64,000 bases of DNA, from the NCBI RefSeq assembly GCF_021513195.1, contig NZ_CP090974.1:2802001-2866000 (forward strand), written 5' to 3'. Under the pieces are notes generated by a model. That model was not told where the DNA came from, made no database searches, and saw only the letters and a program-made list of their open reading frames with translations. Each line of letters opens with the position of its first letter. Position 1 is the stretch's first letter. Origin of the DNA: Shewanella sp. OMA3-2. GTDB taxonomy: Bacteria > Pseudomonadota > Gammaproteobacteria > Enterobacterales > Shewanellaceae. Below are positions 1 through 9,174 of the stretch, in pieces. The position numbers and the translations under genes are program-made.

Positions 1-551
1 GTAATCATGACACTAATCGTTTATACAGCTTGTTAAATGAAGACATGGCATTATACAAAATGGCCATGGCATACGTGCTCACCAGTAACCGTATTCCACA
101 AATTTTTTATGGTACTGAAATCGCGATGACCAGCCCAACAAAAGACCGAAATGATGGCGCGGTTAGAGCTGACTTTCCAGGTGGTTGGCAAAGCGATAGC
201 AGCAGCGTGTTAGATAATACCAATCTCAGCGCCAGCCAATTAGATGCGCTTAATTTTAATAAAACACTATTAAATTATCGTAAAAAGTCTGTCGCCATCG
301 CGTCGGGCACATTGCAGCACTTCGCACCTAAAAATGGGGTTTACGTGCAATTTAGACAAGCCGATGGTGAAACCTTGATGATCATTTATAACAAAAATGA
401 ACAGCCCGTTGAGTTAGATTTACAGCGTTTTAATCAAATTATTCAGCAATCGAAGCAGGCGAAAGATATCCTAACATCTAAAACTTACTCATTGGATTCA
501 GCGCTTAAATTGACACAAAAAGGTGTCACTATTTTGTCAATCACTCAATAA
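1..551 (+). CDS. GH13 cyclomaltodextrinase/neopullulanase-type enzyme, C-terminal part
   Basis: The reading frame is open from the window edge, so this is the 3' end of a longer gene. The first readable residues (from base 3) are NHDTNRFYSLL, the GH13 conserved region IV with the transition-state-stabilising Asp. They are followed by the end of the catalytic barrel (RIPQIFYGTEIAM), a DGAVRADFPGGW stretch typical of SusA/cyclomaltodextrinase-like enzymes, and a C-terminal beta domain of about 80 residues. The family hydrolyses cyclic or linear alpha-1,4-glucans. The next gene begins 16 bp downstream on the same strand, so the two are probably one operon for starch use. The localisation signal and the nucleophile and acid residues lie outside the window, so the subfamily is inferred from the C-terminus only. 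Confidence 0.85.
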   Translation, partial: NHDTNRLYSLLNEDMALYKMAMAYVLTSNRIPQIFYGTEIAMTSPTKDRNDGAVRADFPGGWQSDSSSVLDNTNLSASQLDALNFNKTLLNYRKKSVAIASGTLQHFAPKNGVYVQFRQADGETLMIIYNKNEQPVELDLQRFNQIIQQSKQAKDILTSKTYSLDSALKLTQKGVTILSITQ

Positions 552-567
552 AGAATACAAGACTTAT

Positions 568-2565
568 ATGATGAAACAATATCAACATAACCGTTATGCG
601 CTATCAATCATCACCGCAACGGCTCTACTAACACTGTCGGCTTGCTCAGACACTGCGCCTAACACTGCCGATTCAGCTAAGCAGATAATAGAGGCTAAAC
701 AAGGCGTTGCTAAACAAGATGCTGTTAAAGAAAACGGGCCGAGTAAAGAGTCAGCAAACAAATTTAGCCCTGAGTTGCCCCATAAAGCCGTGGTTTATCA
801 AGTATTCACTCGACTTTATGGCAACACCAACACAAGCAATAAACCTTGGGGCACCATTGATGAAAACGGCATTGGTAAATTCAGCGACTTTACCGACACC
901 GCATTGCAAGATATTAAATCATTAGGCACCACCCATATTTGGTATACCGGAGTCCCCCACCACGGGGTCATTAATGACTACAGTGCAATAGGTATTAGCA
1001 ATGACGACCCTGATGTGGTCAAAGGCCGTGCGGGTTCACCTTATGCGGTAAAAGACTATTACAATGTTAACCCTGACTTAGCAGATAATCCTGCTAACCG
1101 CTTAGCCGAGTTTGAATCGTTAATTGCCCGAACCCATCAACAAGGCATGAAGGTGATTATCGATATCGTACCTAACCATGTGGCGCGTAATTATCAATCT
1201 TTATCCTCGCCCGCAGGTGTAGAAGATTTTGGCGCTAAAGATGATAAAACCCAAACCTACAGTAAAAATAACAACTTCTATTATGTGATCGGCGAAAACT
1301 TTCAAGTCCCTGAGGCAAGTAATGGTTATCAACCACTTGGCGGCGATACTAATCCACTCAGTGACGGTTTGTTTACTGAGTCACCAGCTAAATGGACGGG
1401 CAATGGCTCACGTTTAGCCAAACCGGACGCTAATGACTGGTATGAAACAGTTAAAATTAATTATGGTGTTAAGCCCGATGGCAGCCATGATTTTCCTGCC
1501 TTGCCCAGTGGCTTTGACACAAAATCTGCCGCTGAACATTATCAATTTTGGCAATCGCAACCAAATGAGAAGATTCCTGATTCATGGCGTAAATTTGAAA
1601 ACATCACCCAATACTGGTTAGCCAAAGGTGTTGATGGGTTTCGTTACGACATGGCCGAAATGGTGCCCGTTGAATTTTGGAGCTATCTCAACAGCCACAT
1701 TAAACACACCAAACCCGATGCGTTCTTACTTGCAGAGGTATATAACCCAAGTCTTTATCGCGCCTACATTCAGCAAGGTAAAATGGATTACTTGTACGAT
1801 AAAGTCGACTTATACGACACCCTAAAGAACATCATTCAAAACAAAGCCAGTACCGCTCAAATTGCAACCGATCAGGCAAAAGTTGCTGATATTGAAGCGC
1901 ATATGCTGCACTTTTTAGAAAACCACGATGAACAGCGAATTAATACCGCAGACTTTGCTGGCAGCCCTGAAGCCGCCTTACCTGCTATGGTTATATCAAC
2001 CACATTAAGTCGCTCGCCGACACTAGTGTATTTTGGTCAGGATGTGGGCGAGCAAGGTGCAGAAAATGCCGGTTTTGGTCAGCCTACTCGCACCAGTATT
2101 TTTGATTATATCGGCGTACCAGCACATCAACGTTGGATGAATAACGGCAAGTTTGATGGTGGACAATCAACAGACCAAGAAAAAGCCCTGCGTCAATACT
2201 ATCAACGCCTGTTAAATTTAAGCCACAGCGCACCGGCATTACAGGGCGAATATCAGGAATTAGATACCACTCAGCGTCAACTTAACGTGGTCGGATATGA
2301 TGATAAAGTGTTTGCCTTTAGCCGTTATAATCAGCAGCAACAATTAATTATTGCCAGTAACTTTAGCCAGCATGAAGCCAAGCAATTTAACCTTGTATTA
2401 CCGCAAACATTAATCAAAACATGGCAAGTCAGTGAAAATAGATCATTAACCGACTTACTCACATCGCCACAAACGCCCTATTCATTAGCAATACAAGCTG
2501 ACGGCAGCGCAATAGTTGATATTAGCCTACAACCGCTACAATCTGTGATACTTGATCTTAAGTAA
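568..2565 (+). CDS. GH13 alpha-amylase, lipoprotein
   Basis: A 665-residue GH13 enzyme that should cut internal alpha-1,4 links of starch or maltodextrins outside the cytoplasm. The ATG at 568 is preferred over an upstream in-frame GTG at 523 because it gives a clean lipoprotein signal (hydrophobic stretch ending TLSAC, Cys26). All four GH13 motifs are visible: DIVPNHV (region I, about residue 199), GFRYDMAEM with nucleophile Asp361, LLAEVYNP with acid Glu390, and FLENHDEQR with Asp454. A C-terminal beta-sandwich follows. It lies 16 bp behind another GH13 gene, and a hairpin follows its stop. Anchoring to the inner face of the outer membrane or to the surface cannot be decided from sequence. 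Alternatives are other GH13 specificities such as maltogenic amylase. Confidence 0.9.
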   Translation: MMKQYQHNRYALSIITATALLTLSACSDTAPNTADSAKQIIEAKQGVAKQDAVKENGPSKESANKFSPELPHKAVVYQVFTRLYGNTNTSNKPWGTIDENGIGKFSDFTDTALQDIKSLGTTHIWYTGVPHHGVINDYSAIGISNDDPDVVKGRAGSPYAVKDYYNVNPDLADNPANRLAEFESLIARTHQQGMKVIIDIVPNHVARNYQSLSSPAGVEDFGAKDDKTQTYSKNNNFYYVIGENFQVPEASNGYQPLGGDTNPLSDGLFTESPAKWTGNGSRLAKPDANDWYETVKINYGVKPDGSHDFPALPSGFDTKSAAEHYQFWQSQPNEKIPDSWRKFENITQYWLAKGVDGFRYDMAEMVPVEFWSYLNSHIKHTKPDAFLLAEVYNPSLYRAYIQQGKMDYLYDKVDLYDTLKNIIQNKASTAQIATDQAKVADIEAHMLHFLENHDEQRINTADFAGSPEAALPAMVISTTLSRSPTLVYFGQDVGEQGAENAGFGQPTRTSIFDYIGVPAHQRWMNNGKFDGGQSTDQEKALRQYYQRLLNLSHSAPALQGEYQELDTTQRQLNVVGYDDKVFAFSRYNQQQQLIIASNFSQHEAKQFNLVLPQTLIKTWQVSENRSLTDLLTSPQTPYSLAIQADGSAIVDISLQPLQSVILDLK

Positions 2566-2593
2566 CAATAAAGTAAAGACCATAACTTCCGAC

Positions 2594-2630
2594 TCCCACC
2601 CTTAGAAACATTCGAGGGTGGGCTTTGTAC
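2594..2630 (+). terminator. Probable terminator after amylase operon
   Basis: An 8-bp GC-rich stem (CCCACCCT at 2595-2602, AGGGTGGG at 2615-2622) with a 12-nt loop is followed by a short T-containing run (CTTTGT). It lies 29 bp after the amylase stop. The U-tract is weak, so termination strength is uncertain. Confidence 0.5.
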
Positions 2631-2943
2631 GTTGATATTAAAGCTTGATAAATCATAATAAAGTCTGTTATGAATCCCTAAAGGTGTAACACCCATTATA
2701 ATGGTTAATATCTAAGATTATGTGGGTGAACTGAAAGAAAGCATGGTTCTTATAGGAACTGTGTTTTCATTGCTGATTAGGATCGGATAGGGGCGATATT
2801 GGCAAACTCATTTCTGCCCCAAAGTTACTTAGAATCAAAACTCTATTTAACAATGCTTGCCTTCGTTTTCCATACAAAATTTAATTGATACTGCTCTTTT
2901 ACAGAGACCATTTTTTACTGCCTAGATTGCATAATCTAATGAG

Positions 2944-2959
2944 CTGATTTTATATACAG
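2944..2959 (+). promoter_or_regulatory. LexA-type box with adjacent -10 (left integron-like copy)
   Basis: CTGATTTTATATACAG fits the CTG-N10-CAG LexA operator and is directly followed by TATAAT (2961-2966). The segment 2941-3020 resembles 19388-19480, where a better LexA box is again followed by TATAAT. The surrounding 2631-3024 stretch holds no gene I can support. In integrons a LexA box sits at the intI promoter next to attI; here IS21 separates this box from the attI-like site at 5772-5851. Confidence 0.5.
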
Positions 2960-3098
2960 TTATAATGCATTTTGGTTTAATTTATATAAAACAAGATAAT
3001 AAGTAAATCCAAGTGCGTAATACCATGATGCCGATCGGTCAATACCATTCAAGCCGATCACTTTTTTGTTCGCCAGTAGACCTCCGTAAAATCTAGCT

Positions 3099-3857
3099 TC
3101 AGTGATCGGCTTCAGTCAAGGTATTTAGTTTTTTTCGCATCGATTCGCCTTTTAATTCCAACTTTATTGCTCCGTGAACAAGTCGATCTAGAATCGCATC
3201 AGCATGTGTCGATTCTCCTATCATTTCATACCAATTTTCGATCGGTAATTGACTGGCAATTAATGTCGATTTTGTATCATATCTTGCATCAATTAATTCC
3301 AATAAATCACTACGTTGTTGAGCCGTTAATGGCTCTAATCCCCAATCATCTAAGATCAGTAAATTAGCAGAGCTAAGCTTGTTGATCAGTTTTCGATAAC
3401 TACCATCGGCTTGCGCTAAGAACATCTTTTCTAATAGCTCCTTGAGCCTAAAATAATAAACGCTACTCCCTTGTTGGCAGTGGTTTTGACCAAGAGCGCA
3501 AGCGAGGTAAGTTTTGCCACACCCCGTTGCTCCCGTAATCAAAATATTTTGGTGAAGGCGAAGCCATTCACCTTGTGCTAATGAACGGATCTGAGTTTTA
3601 TCGAGTTGTCGTGCTGCGCCATAGTTGAGTTGAGCAAGCGTGCCGCCAACTCTGAACTTTGCTTGTCGAGTTAGGCGGTCAATTTTACGCTGGTCACGCT
3701 GCGTTATTTCATGCTCAAGCAATAAACTTAGCCGCTCTTCGAAGCTTTGTTCTACGTATAGATTAGGTTGTTCAAGTTGCTGTAATAGCGCATCACGTAT
3801 GCCGCTTAGCTTTAAGTTACTTAACTGGTTATTGACTTGTTGATTGATATTTTTCAT
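3099..3857 (-). CDS. istB: IS21 helper ATPase IstB
   Basis: A 252-residue AAA+ ATPase of the IstB/DnaC type that loads or remodels the IstA transposase on target DNA. The Walker A motif is GATGCGKTYLA (about residues 108-118) and Walker B is LLILDDWG (about 170). An N-terminal helical segment (about 1-60) is typical of IstB and length is normal. It starts 28 bp downstream of istA on the same strand, as in all IS21 elements. The frame is intact, so the element could be active. Confidence 0.95.
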   Translation of the reverse strand: MKNINQQVNNQLSNLKLSGIRDALLQQLEQPNLYVEQSFEERLSLLLEHEITQRDQRKIDRLTRQAKFRVGGTLAQLNYGAARQLDKTQIRSLAQGEWLRLHQNILITGATGCGKTYLACALGQNHCQQGSSVYYFRLKELLEKMFLAQADGSYRKLINKLSSANLLILDDWGLEPLTAQQRSDLLELIDARYDTKSTLIASQLPIENWYEMIGESTHADAILDRLVHGAIKLELKGESMRKKLNTLTEADH

Positions 3858-3885
3858 AAGATTTCCTTTGATTGGTTAGTTTTTA

Positions 3886-5448
3886 TTAATGGTAATAGTT
3901 ATTGCCGCGGATATTTTTATGATCAATATCTTGTAGCGAATCACCCTGAGCTTGTGGCAAGGGTTGCTTATCCAAGCCTTTTTCTAAGATGGTTTTCACT
4001 TGTTTTACGCGAGTAACACCTGTGGCTAATGCGCGATGACAGGCGGCTTCAAGACGTTGGTCTGTAAACTTCTTGCCTAGGCTTAATAACCCCATACAAG
4101 CACGGTAGCTTTGCTCTGGATGCTTTTTAGCTTGCATCAATTGCATAACAAACTGCTCGGTTGATTTACCAAACTGACTTGCCCAGCGCTCAAATCGCTG
4201 CGGTGTCCATTGCTGTTGTTTTTGGTGAGCGATAGGCATATGTAGCTCAAGTGTTGTATGCGCACCTTCTCGGTATGATCTGGGGTGAACAGCGACTCGT
4301 ATGCCTTGATGGTAGAGTGTCACCAATTTTCCTGAGGCATGTGCTTCAAGTTTTTGCTTGATCAAGGTATGTGGCACTGAGTAATAGTGCTTTTCAATCT
4401 CAATATGATAATCAATATGTACTCTCACTTGTTTCACTAAGGTGTAGCTGTAAGGCTGCAAGGGCAATGGTTTTAACGCTGGTTTATCAATGGCTTCAAA
4501 TTGACTTAATCGTGAGCCAGGATGTTTTTTCATTTGTCGCTGATTTAAATCGATGAGTAATTCTTGAATCTTTAGATTTAATTGACGCAAGCTAAAAAAG
4601 GTTTCATTACGAAGACGTGCCATGATCCAACGTTCAACAATTTGTACACCCACTTCAGCCTTGGCTTTATCCTTTGGTTTATAGGGTCTTGCAGGCACAA
4701 TGACGGTATCGTAATGCGTCGCTAGTTGTTGGTAGGTTGGGTTTAAGTCAGGCTCATATCGGCAGGGTTTGGTGACGGCACTTTTAAGGTTGTCAGGAAT
4801 GATCTGCTCAGGAACACCACCAAGAAACTCAAAACAACGGGCATGACTCATCACCCAATCTTCAAGTTTCTGGCTGTAAGTCGCTTCGGCATAGGTATAA
4901 TTTGATGCCCCCATGACCGCGACGAATACTTGTGCAGTACGGCATTCGCCTGTACTTCTATCAACAATACTCATGGTTGGGCCACAGTAATCCACAAACA
5001 GTTTTTCACCAGCTTTATGGTTTTGTCGCATCGAGGGTTTTTGGCATTTAAGCCATGCCTTGTACTGACGGCAGAAGTGAGTGTAACTGTAAAAACCTTC
5101 CGCGTGCCGCTCTTTGTATTCTTCCCAAAGCAGCAACAACGTCATGGTTTTAGGCCGAAGCTCTTGTTGAACTAACGACCAGTCAGGAATGGTAAAGCCT
5201 TTTAAACGAGGCTTTGTTTTGAAAAACGCTTGTTGTAGAGAGTTATCATCCCACTTCTCATCAAGCGGCCAGCAAGTAATGTCTAGCTCTGCTGATTTAC
5301 AGGCATATTTAGACACGATTGAGGGTGAAACAGATAAGCTTTTTGCTATCTGACGATGACTGAGTTTACAGCCGTATTTTAGTCTTAAAATTTCTTTGAG
5401 TTTACGCATTGAAATAGGTGCCGTTGGCATGGTCATTCTCATCATCAA
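3886..5448 (-). CDS. istA: IS21 transposase IstA
   Basis: A 520-residue DDE transposase. The N-terminus has a helix-turn-helix (LSHRQIAKSLSVSPSIVSKY, about 30-50). The catalytic triad appears as Asp in LFVDYCGP, Asp in IIPDNLKSA and Glu in KAKAEVGVQIVERW. A C-terminal beta domain with the SVPHTLI strand follows, as is usual for IstA. Several Met codons crowd the start (MMMRMTM), so the exact initiator is uncertain by a few residues. No disruption is seen and the length is normal for the family. Confidence 0.95.
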   Translation of the reverse strand: MMMRMTMPTAPISMRKLKEILRLKYGCKLSHRQIAKSLSVSPSIVSKYACKSAELDITCWPLDEKWDDNSLQQAFFKTKPRLKGFTIPDWSLVQQELRPKTMTLLLLWEEYKERHAEGFYSYTHFCRQYKAWLKCQKPSMRQNHKAGEKLFVDYCGPTMSIVDRSTGECRTAQVFVAVMGASNYTYAEATYSQKLEDWVMSHARCFEFLGGVPEQIIPDNLKSAVTKPCRYEPDLNPTYQQLATHYDTVIVPARPYKPKDKAKAEVGVQIVERWIMARLRNETFFSLRQLNLKIQELLIDLNQRQMKKHPGSRLSQFEAIDKPALKPLPLQPYSYTLVKQVRVHIDYHIEIEKHYYSVPHTLIKQKLEAHASGKLVTLYHQGIRVAVHPRSYREGAHTTLELHMPIAHQKQQQWTPQRFERWASQFGKSTEQFVMQLMQAKKHPEQSYRACMGLLSLGKKFTDQRLEAACHRALATGVTRVKQVKTILEKGLDKQPLPQAQGDSLQDIDHKNIRGNNYYH

Positions 5449-5494
5449 AAATGAAAAGAATAACGGTTAAAAACACCTACGGGCAGACAAAAAA

Positions 5495-5635
5495 GTACAA
5501 AAAACGAACGGTACTATTCAAGCCGATCACTCAATACTATTTTGACCGAAAAGTGATCGGCATCGATGGTATTGAGTGATCGCGATGAATGGTATTAGGT
5601 GATCGGCTTAGATGGTATTAGGTGATCGCGATGCA
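5495..5635. repeat. Multiple IS21 end repeats (transposase binding sites)
   Basis: Repeats built on GGTATT(G/A)(A/G)GTGATCG and its inverse ATTCAAGCCGATCAC occur about five times here. The left IS end carries one similar repeat (3029-3062). IS21 elements carry several such repeats per end as IstA binding sites. The unequal number at the two ends is normal. Confidence 0.7.
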
Positions 5636-5771
5636 TGAGAATATGCATCAAGGTAGTAAGTATCAATTATGCGATTAAACTTAACTGATTGATATTGTAG
5701 TAAATAAATTTTATGAACACTTTATTTAGGCTACATCAGTTTGTTCTTGGGTTTTGCGAATATCTTATTGC

Positions 5772-5851
5772 TTTACATCAACGATATTGCAAATGTAGGA
5801 TGATATTGATCAATAACTTTATTTGGCGAGCCGTTCAATAAGCTATTAAAC
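5772..5851 (+). other. attI-like sequence, left copy (probably inactive)
   Basis: TTTACATCAA, AAATGTAGGATGATATT, ATCAATAACTT and CCGTTCAATAAGCT occur here in the same order as at 19593-19680, where they run into the integron core GTTATATGC. Here the core position reads ATTAAAC, with A instead of the G next to the crossover point, so the site is probably dead. I infer a diverged attI copy. The rest of 5640-6158 holds no confident gene. Confidence 0.45.
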
Positions 5852-5937
5852 TAAGCCGCTGCGCGGAGCCAAATCAAGCTTCAATTGACTGTATTACTCA
5901 TATTGAAGCAGCACACAGCAATGACAAGGGAATTTCA

Positions 5938-6042
5938 ATGAAATACGTAAAAACCAAGCTATATGATCAGTTCGAAACTACTCTACAGCCCAGAGTTAGC
6001 ATCAAAAAAGGAAAACCCTATAGTATAAAGCGTACCAATTAA
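5938..6042 (+). CDS. Possible small ORF, 34 residues
   Basis: ATG at 5938 follows an AAGGGA ribosome-binding-like stretch and opens a 34-residue lysine-rich frame (MKYVKTKLYDQF...YSIKRTN). No family is recognised. It sits between the attI-like site and terC, where a first cassette gene would lie, but no convincing attC follows it. It may be a real microprotein, the stump of a longer gene, or chance. Confidence 0.25.
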   Translation: MKYVKTKLYDQFETTLQPRVSIKKGKPYSIKRTN

Positions 6043-6158
6043 CCTGGACTAGGCATCGACCAAGTCAAACAAGAGATTTATGCGCAGCAAACAGCGCAAC
6101 GCATAAGTACTAAAACGTTAGCCAATCGTAACTTCACACAAATGTAGAGTAAAAAAGA

Positions 6159-6908
6159 ATGTTTGAATGGATCGCAAGTCCAGAGGCGTGGGTAGCATTA
6201 GCAACCCTGATAGCCTTGGAGATTGTTCTTGGAATAGACAACATAATATTTATATCAATACTTGTTGGCAGATTGCCAGAAAAACAGCGGGCTAAAGCTC
6301 GACAGATTGGTCTATCTTTAGCTATGGGCACTCGGTTACTACTGCTTTTCAGCTTGGCTTGGGTTATGGGCTTAGTTGAGCCTTTGTTTATTGTCTTCGG
6401 AAATGAAATATCTGGTAGAGACATCATACTAGTTATAGGTGGGCTTTTTCTTCTCGCAAAATCCACACACGAAATACACGGTAGCTTTGAAATACAAGAA
6501 GCATCTCAGGCACAGGTTGCAGCCTCCGGGTTTATTTCGATCCTCATTCAAATTGCTATCCTTGATGTTGTGTTTTCACTTGATTCGGTAATAACTGCTG
6601 TAGGGTTAGTTGATCATCTAAGCATTATGGTGATAGCAATAGTTGCATCGGTTGGCGTTATGCTTGTAGCTGCAAAACCAATAGGTGATTTTGTAGATGC
6701 GAATCCTACAATCAAAATGTTGGCATTGTCTTTCTTGATATTAATAGGATTCACTCTTATAGCAGAGGGGTTCGATGTTCATATACCAAAAGGTTACGTT
6801 TACTTTGCTATGGCTTTTTCCTTCTTCGTGGAGATGCTCAACATAAAAATAAGAGATCGCAGGGCAAAAGCTATTGAGACAATCCATCTAGCAAAAAAAA
6901 ATCACTGA
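6159..6908 (+). CDS. TerC-family integral membrane protein
   Basis: A 249-residue membrane protein with about seven hydrophobic segments. The two internally related motifs of the family are present: LEIVLGIDNIIFISIL near residue 22 and LDVVFSLDSVITAVG near residue 138, each with the conserved acidic residue in the membrane. TerC relatives such as Alx export Mn2+ or support metal loading of secreted proteins, and others are linked to tellurite resistance. The gene stands alone on its strand, 310 bp past the attI-like site, and is followed by an attC-like sequence, so it may be cassette cargo. No riboswitch is seen in front of it, unlike the nearby uppP operon. The exact substrate is unknown. 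Confidence 0.9.
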   Translation: MFEWIASPEAWVALATLIALEIVLGIDNIIFISILVGRLPEKQRAKARQIGLSLAMGTRLLLLFSLAWVMGLVEPLFIVFGNEISGRDIILVIGGLFLLAKSTHEIHGSFEIQEASQAQVAASGFISILIQIAILDVVFSLDSVITAVGLVDHLSIMVIAIVASVGVMLVAAKPIGDFVDANPTIKMLALSFLILIGFTLIAEGFDVHIPKGYVYFAMAFSFFVEMLNIKIRDRRAKAIETIHLAKKNH

Positions 6909-6918
6909 AGATGAAAAT

Positions 6919-7023
6919 ACCTAACAAGTACATCATGCAAGGACTGGAATAGACTGTCACCTTTTTCGCGCTGCGCGGCAAAAAAGCCGCCAGCTTACCA
7001 GGCTGAAAACGCAGGCATTAACG
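6919..7023 (+). other. attC-like sequence / strong hairpin after terC
   Basis: CCTAACAAGTA (R''-like) begins 12 bp after the terC stop, and GCAGGCATTAACG (R'-like, with A for G in the core) ends the stretch. Between them is a strong hairpin, CTTTTTCGCGC against GCGCGGCAAAAAAG (6961-6986). The TAACAAGTA...TCATGCAA start is also found at 12838-12860. The two cores do not pair well, so this may be a decayed attC or merely a two-way terminator between terC and mscS. Nothing else is seen up to 7276. Confidence 0.35.
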
Positions 7024-7276
7024 GCTCTCATAGTCATACTTTTCCTAATGGTAATAGGCTAACACTCTAAAACGTTTATTATCCAAAAGTTTGTTAGATA
7101 GAACACAAGCCATTTTGTTTTTCGTAAAAAAATATCATTCTCCCATAAATATCTATTTTTTATATGTTTCGATTTGTCAGACTATGGGTTTATTTTATAT
7201 GCGGTCATGTCAGTGATTAGGTTCGGCGACAGAACTGCAACTAAACCCATTGTTAGGGTAAATAAAAGGAAAGTAA

Positions 7277-8128
7277 TTAATCTTTTCGTGCATTTTTCTG
7301 TATTGCTTGGGCGTTTTGTTCACCGACAATATGCAATGTTCGCTGAGGGAATGGGATGGTTAGCCCTGCGACTTCTATTGCTTCTTTCACTCGCTTATTT
7401 AAATCCCAGTACGCTGACCAGTAATCTTCATTTTTTGCCCATACTCTTAGCTGAATGTTCACTGCACTATCGATCATTGATGCAACCATCACTTGAGGCG
7501 CAGGTTCAGCTAACAATCTTGATTCACTCTCAGCAATTTTCTTTAATACAGCAAACCCTTCATTAATAGAGTCTGAATATGAAATACCCACAATAATATC
7601 CATACGTCGTTTACCATTACGAGTGAAGTTTTTAATATTATTACCCCATAGCATGTTATTAGGTGAGGCAATATATAATCCATCAGTGGTTTCAAGAATG
7701 GTTGTAAATAAATTTATTTCTCTAACGGTACCTTGCGTTCCACCAAACTCAATAAAATCGTCGGCGCGAAATGGGCGTACTATTAGTAACATAATACCTG
7801 CGGCGATATTGCTTAACGTGTCTTTCAGAGCCAGTCCAATCGCTAAGCCCGCAGCACCAACCAGCGCGATTAAGCTCGCTGTATTGACGCCAAAAATATC
7901 CAGAATAAATACACCACCAATGACATAAACCGCGTAACTGGCTATTGTTGAAAATAACGGGATTAATGTTTTATCAAGCCTGGTTCTCGTATTCGCGATT
8001 GCTTTACGAACCGTTTTGGCTATTAATGAGCTAGCGATCAGTATGGCAACTGCCAATAACAAATTATACCCGAGTGTTATAATTGTTTGTGAGTGATCAG
8101 ACCAAAACTGCATGAGTGATTCTTTCAT
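7277..8128 (-). CDS. mscS: Small-conductance mechanosensitive channel (MscS family)
   Basis: A 283-residue MscS-type channel that opens on membrane tension to release solutes during osmotic downshock. Three N-terminal membrane segments (about 15-35, 55-80, 85-110) are followed by the pore helix with its Gly/Ala pattern (ALVGAAGLAIGLALKDTLSNIAAG) and the beta domain motif RPFRADDFIEFGG. Length matches E. coli MscS (286). It is the last gene of a three-gene operon with cax and uppP, 65 bp behind cax. Being under a putative Mn riboswitch together with a cation exchanger suggests a role in envelope or ion stress. Confidence 0.93.
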   Translation of the reverse strand: MKESLMQFWSDHSQTIITLGYNLLLAVAILIASSLIAKTVRKAIANTRTRLDKTLIPLFSTIASYAVYVIGGVFILDIFGVNTASLIALVGAAGLAIGLALKDTLSNIAAGIMLLIVRPFRADDFIEFGGTQGTVREINLFTTILETTDGLYIASPNNMLWGNNIKNFTRNGKRRMDIIVGISYSDSINEGFAVLKKIAESESRLLAEPAPQVMVASMIDSAVNIQLRVWAKNEDYWSAYWDLNKRVKEAIEVAGLTIPFPQRTLHIVGEQNAQAIQKNARKD

Positions 8129-8193
8129 ATCATTTATTCCTGTTTTTTGTTAAATAAAGCTAAATGTTAAGGCGTACTTAAAAAGGAGTAAAG

Positions 8194-9165
8194 CTAAGCA
8201 ATTACTGATGACACCAACCAGACATTGTAGGCACAAAACGCGATTAATAAACCAACACCTTCATATCGGTTAATACGGCCCGCTCGACGAAAACCATAAG
8301 CAATAATCAATAAGGCTACCGTCATGCTCATCATCACTAACCAGTCGCGTGATAGTACTTGTTCAGGTAAGCTGGACATTGGCGAAATAACACCCGCAAT
8401 ACCAACAACAGCAAGTAAGTTAAACATGTTCGAACCAACAACGTTGCCTATCGCAATATCGTGCTCGCCTTTTCTAACGGCTATAACCGAAGCGGCAAGC
8501 TCTGGGAGTGAAGTACCCAATGCGACGATGGTGAGTCCAATAATCAAGTCACTTACACCAAATGCATGTGCAATGTTTACAGCTCCCCATACCAAAACAC
8601 GCGAACTTACGATTAACAGCACAAGACCCAGCACTAACCAAAAAATGGCTTTTTTGAGCGGCATAGCATGATCAACTAATTCCTGATCCATCTCCGTTTC
8701 TAATTTGTCACCTTTACTTTTAATGGCAGAAAAAATACTCCAACCAATCAAAGTAAAGAACCCAACCAATAGCAGCACCGCTTCAACACGCGTCAATGCG
8801 CCATCCAAGAGAAAATAGCCCAACAGTAAGCCTATTAACAACAACAAGGGGATTTCTTTTCGGACAATTTTAGACTGCACCATAATCGGTGTAATAACGG
8901 CTGTTACGCCAAGAATTAAGCCAGTATTAACAATATTCGAGCCTAAGGCATTCCCCAGCGCTAAATCAGGATTACCATCTATTGCCGCCATGGCGGAAAC
9001 CACCATTTCAGGTGCAGACGTACCAAAACCAACGATCACCATACCAATAAGCAGCGAGGGCATTCCAGCATGCTTAGCGGTTACCGCAGCGCCTTCAACA
9101 AAGCGATCAGCGCTCCACACTAATAAAATAAAACCACCTAATATAGCCAATATAGCAAGTGTCAT
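8194..9165 (-). CDS. Calcium/sodium antiporter (CaCA family, YrbG-like)
   Basis: A 323-residue inner-membrane exchanger with ten or so hydrophobic segments. The two alpha-repeat signatures are visible: GFGTSAPEMVVSAMAA near residue 46 and ALGTSLPELAASVIAV near residue 215, each with the ion-binding acidic residue. A short cytoplasmic loop (KSKGDKLETEMDQE) divides the halves. The family exchanges Ca2+ (sometimes Mn2+) for Na+ or H+. The start codon lies 9 bp after the uppP stop, so the two are co-transcribed. The manganese-type riboswitch in front of the operon makes Mn2+ export a reasonable inference. Confidence 0.92.
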   Translation of the reverse strand: MTLAILAILGGFILLVWSADRFVEGAAVTAKHAGMPSLLIGMVIVGFGTSAPEMVVSAMAAIDGNPDLALGNALGSNIVNTGLILGVTAVITPIMVQSKIVRKEIPLLLLIGLLLGYFLLDGALTRVEAVLLLVGFFTLIGWSIFSAIKSKGDKLETEMDQELVDHAMPLKKAIFWLVLGLVLLIVSSRVLVWGAVNIAHAFGVSDLIIGLTIVALGTSLPELAASVIAVRKGEHDIAIGNVVGSNMFNLLAVVGIAGVISPMSSLPEQVLSRDWLVMMSMTVALLIIAYGFRRAGRINRYEGVGLLIAFCAYNVWLVSSVIA

Positions 9166-9174
9166 AACGTTACC

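Larger units (their letters stand above)
3029..5635 (-). mobile_element. IS21-family insertion sequence
   Basis: A complete istA-istB pair is bounded by related terminal sequences: left TGCCGATCGGTCAATACCAT and, reading inward from the right, TGCATCGCGATCACC then TAATACCAT. CATGA occurs immediately outside the left end (3024-3028) and at the right end (5634-5638), which suggests a target duplication of up to 5 bp. The exact boundary is therefore uncertain by a few bases. Several further copies of the end repeat lie inside the right end. The insertion falls between a LexA-type box and an attI-like sequence, which are neighbours in the second copy at 19.4-19.7 kb. Confidence 0.9.

Noticed and set aside
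5850..6158. A second manganese riboswitch in front of terC
   Set aside because: None of the GGGGAGTAG, GTCAACATA or GACAAGAC blocks is present on the terC strand.
7174..7566. 130-codon plus-strand frame
   Set aside because: It is mostly antisense to the C-terminal part of mscS, which is clearly the real gene.
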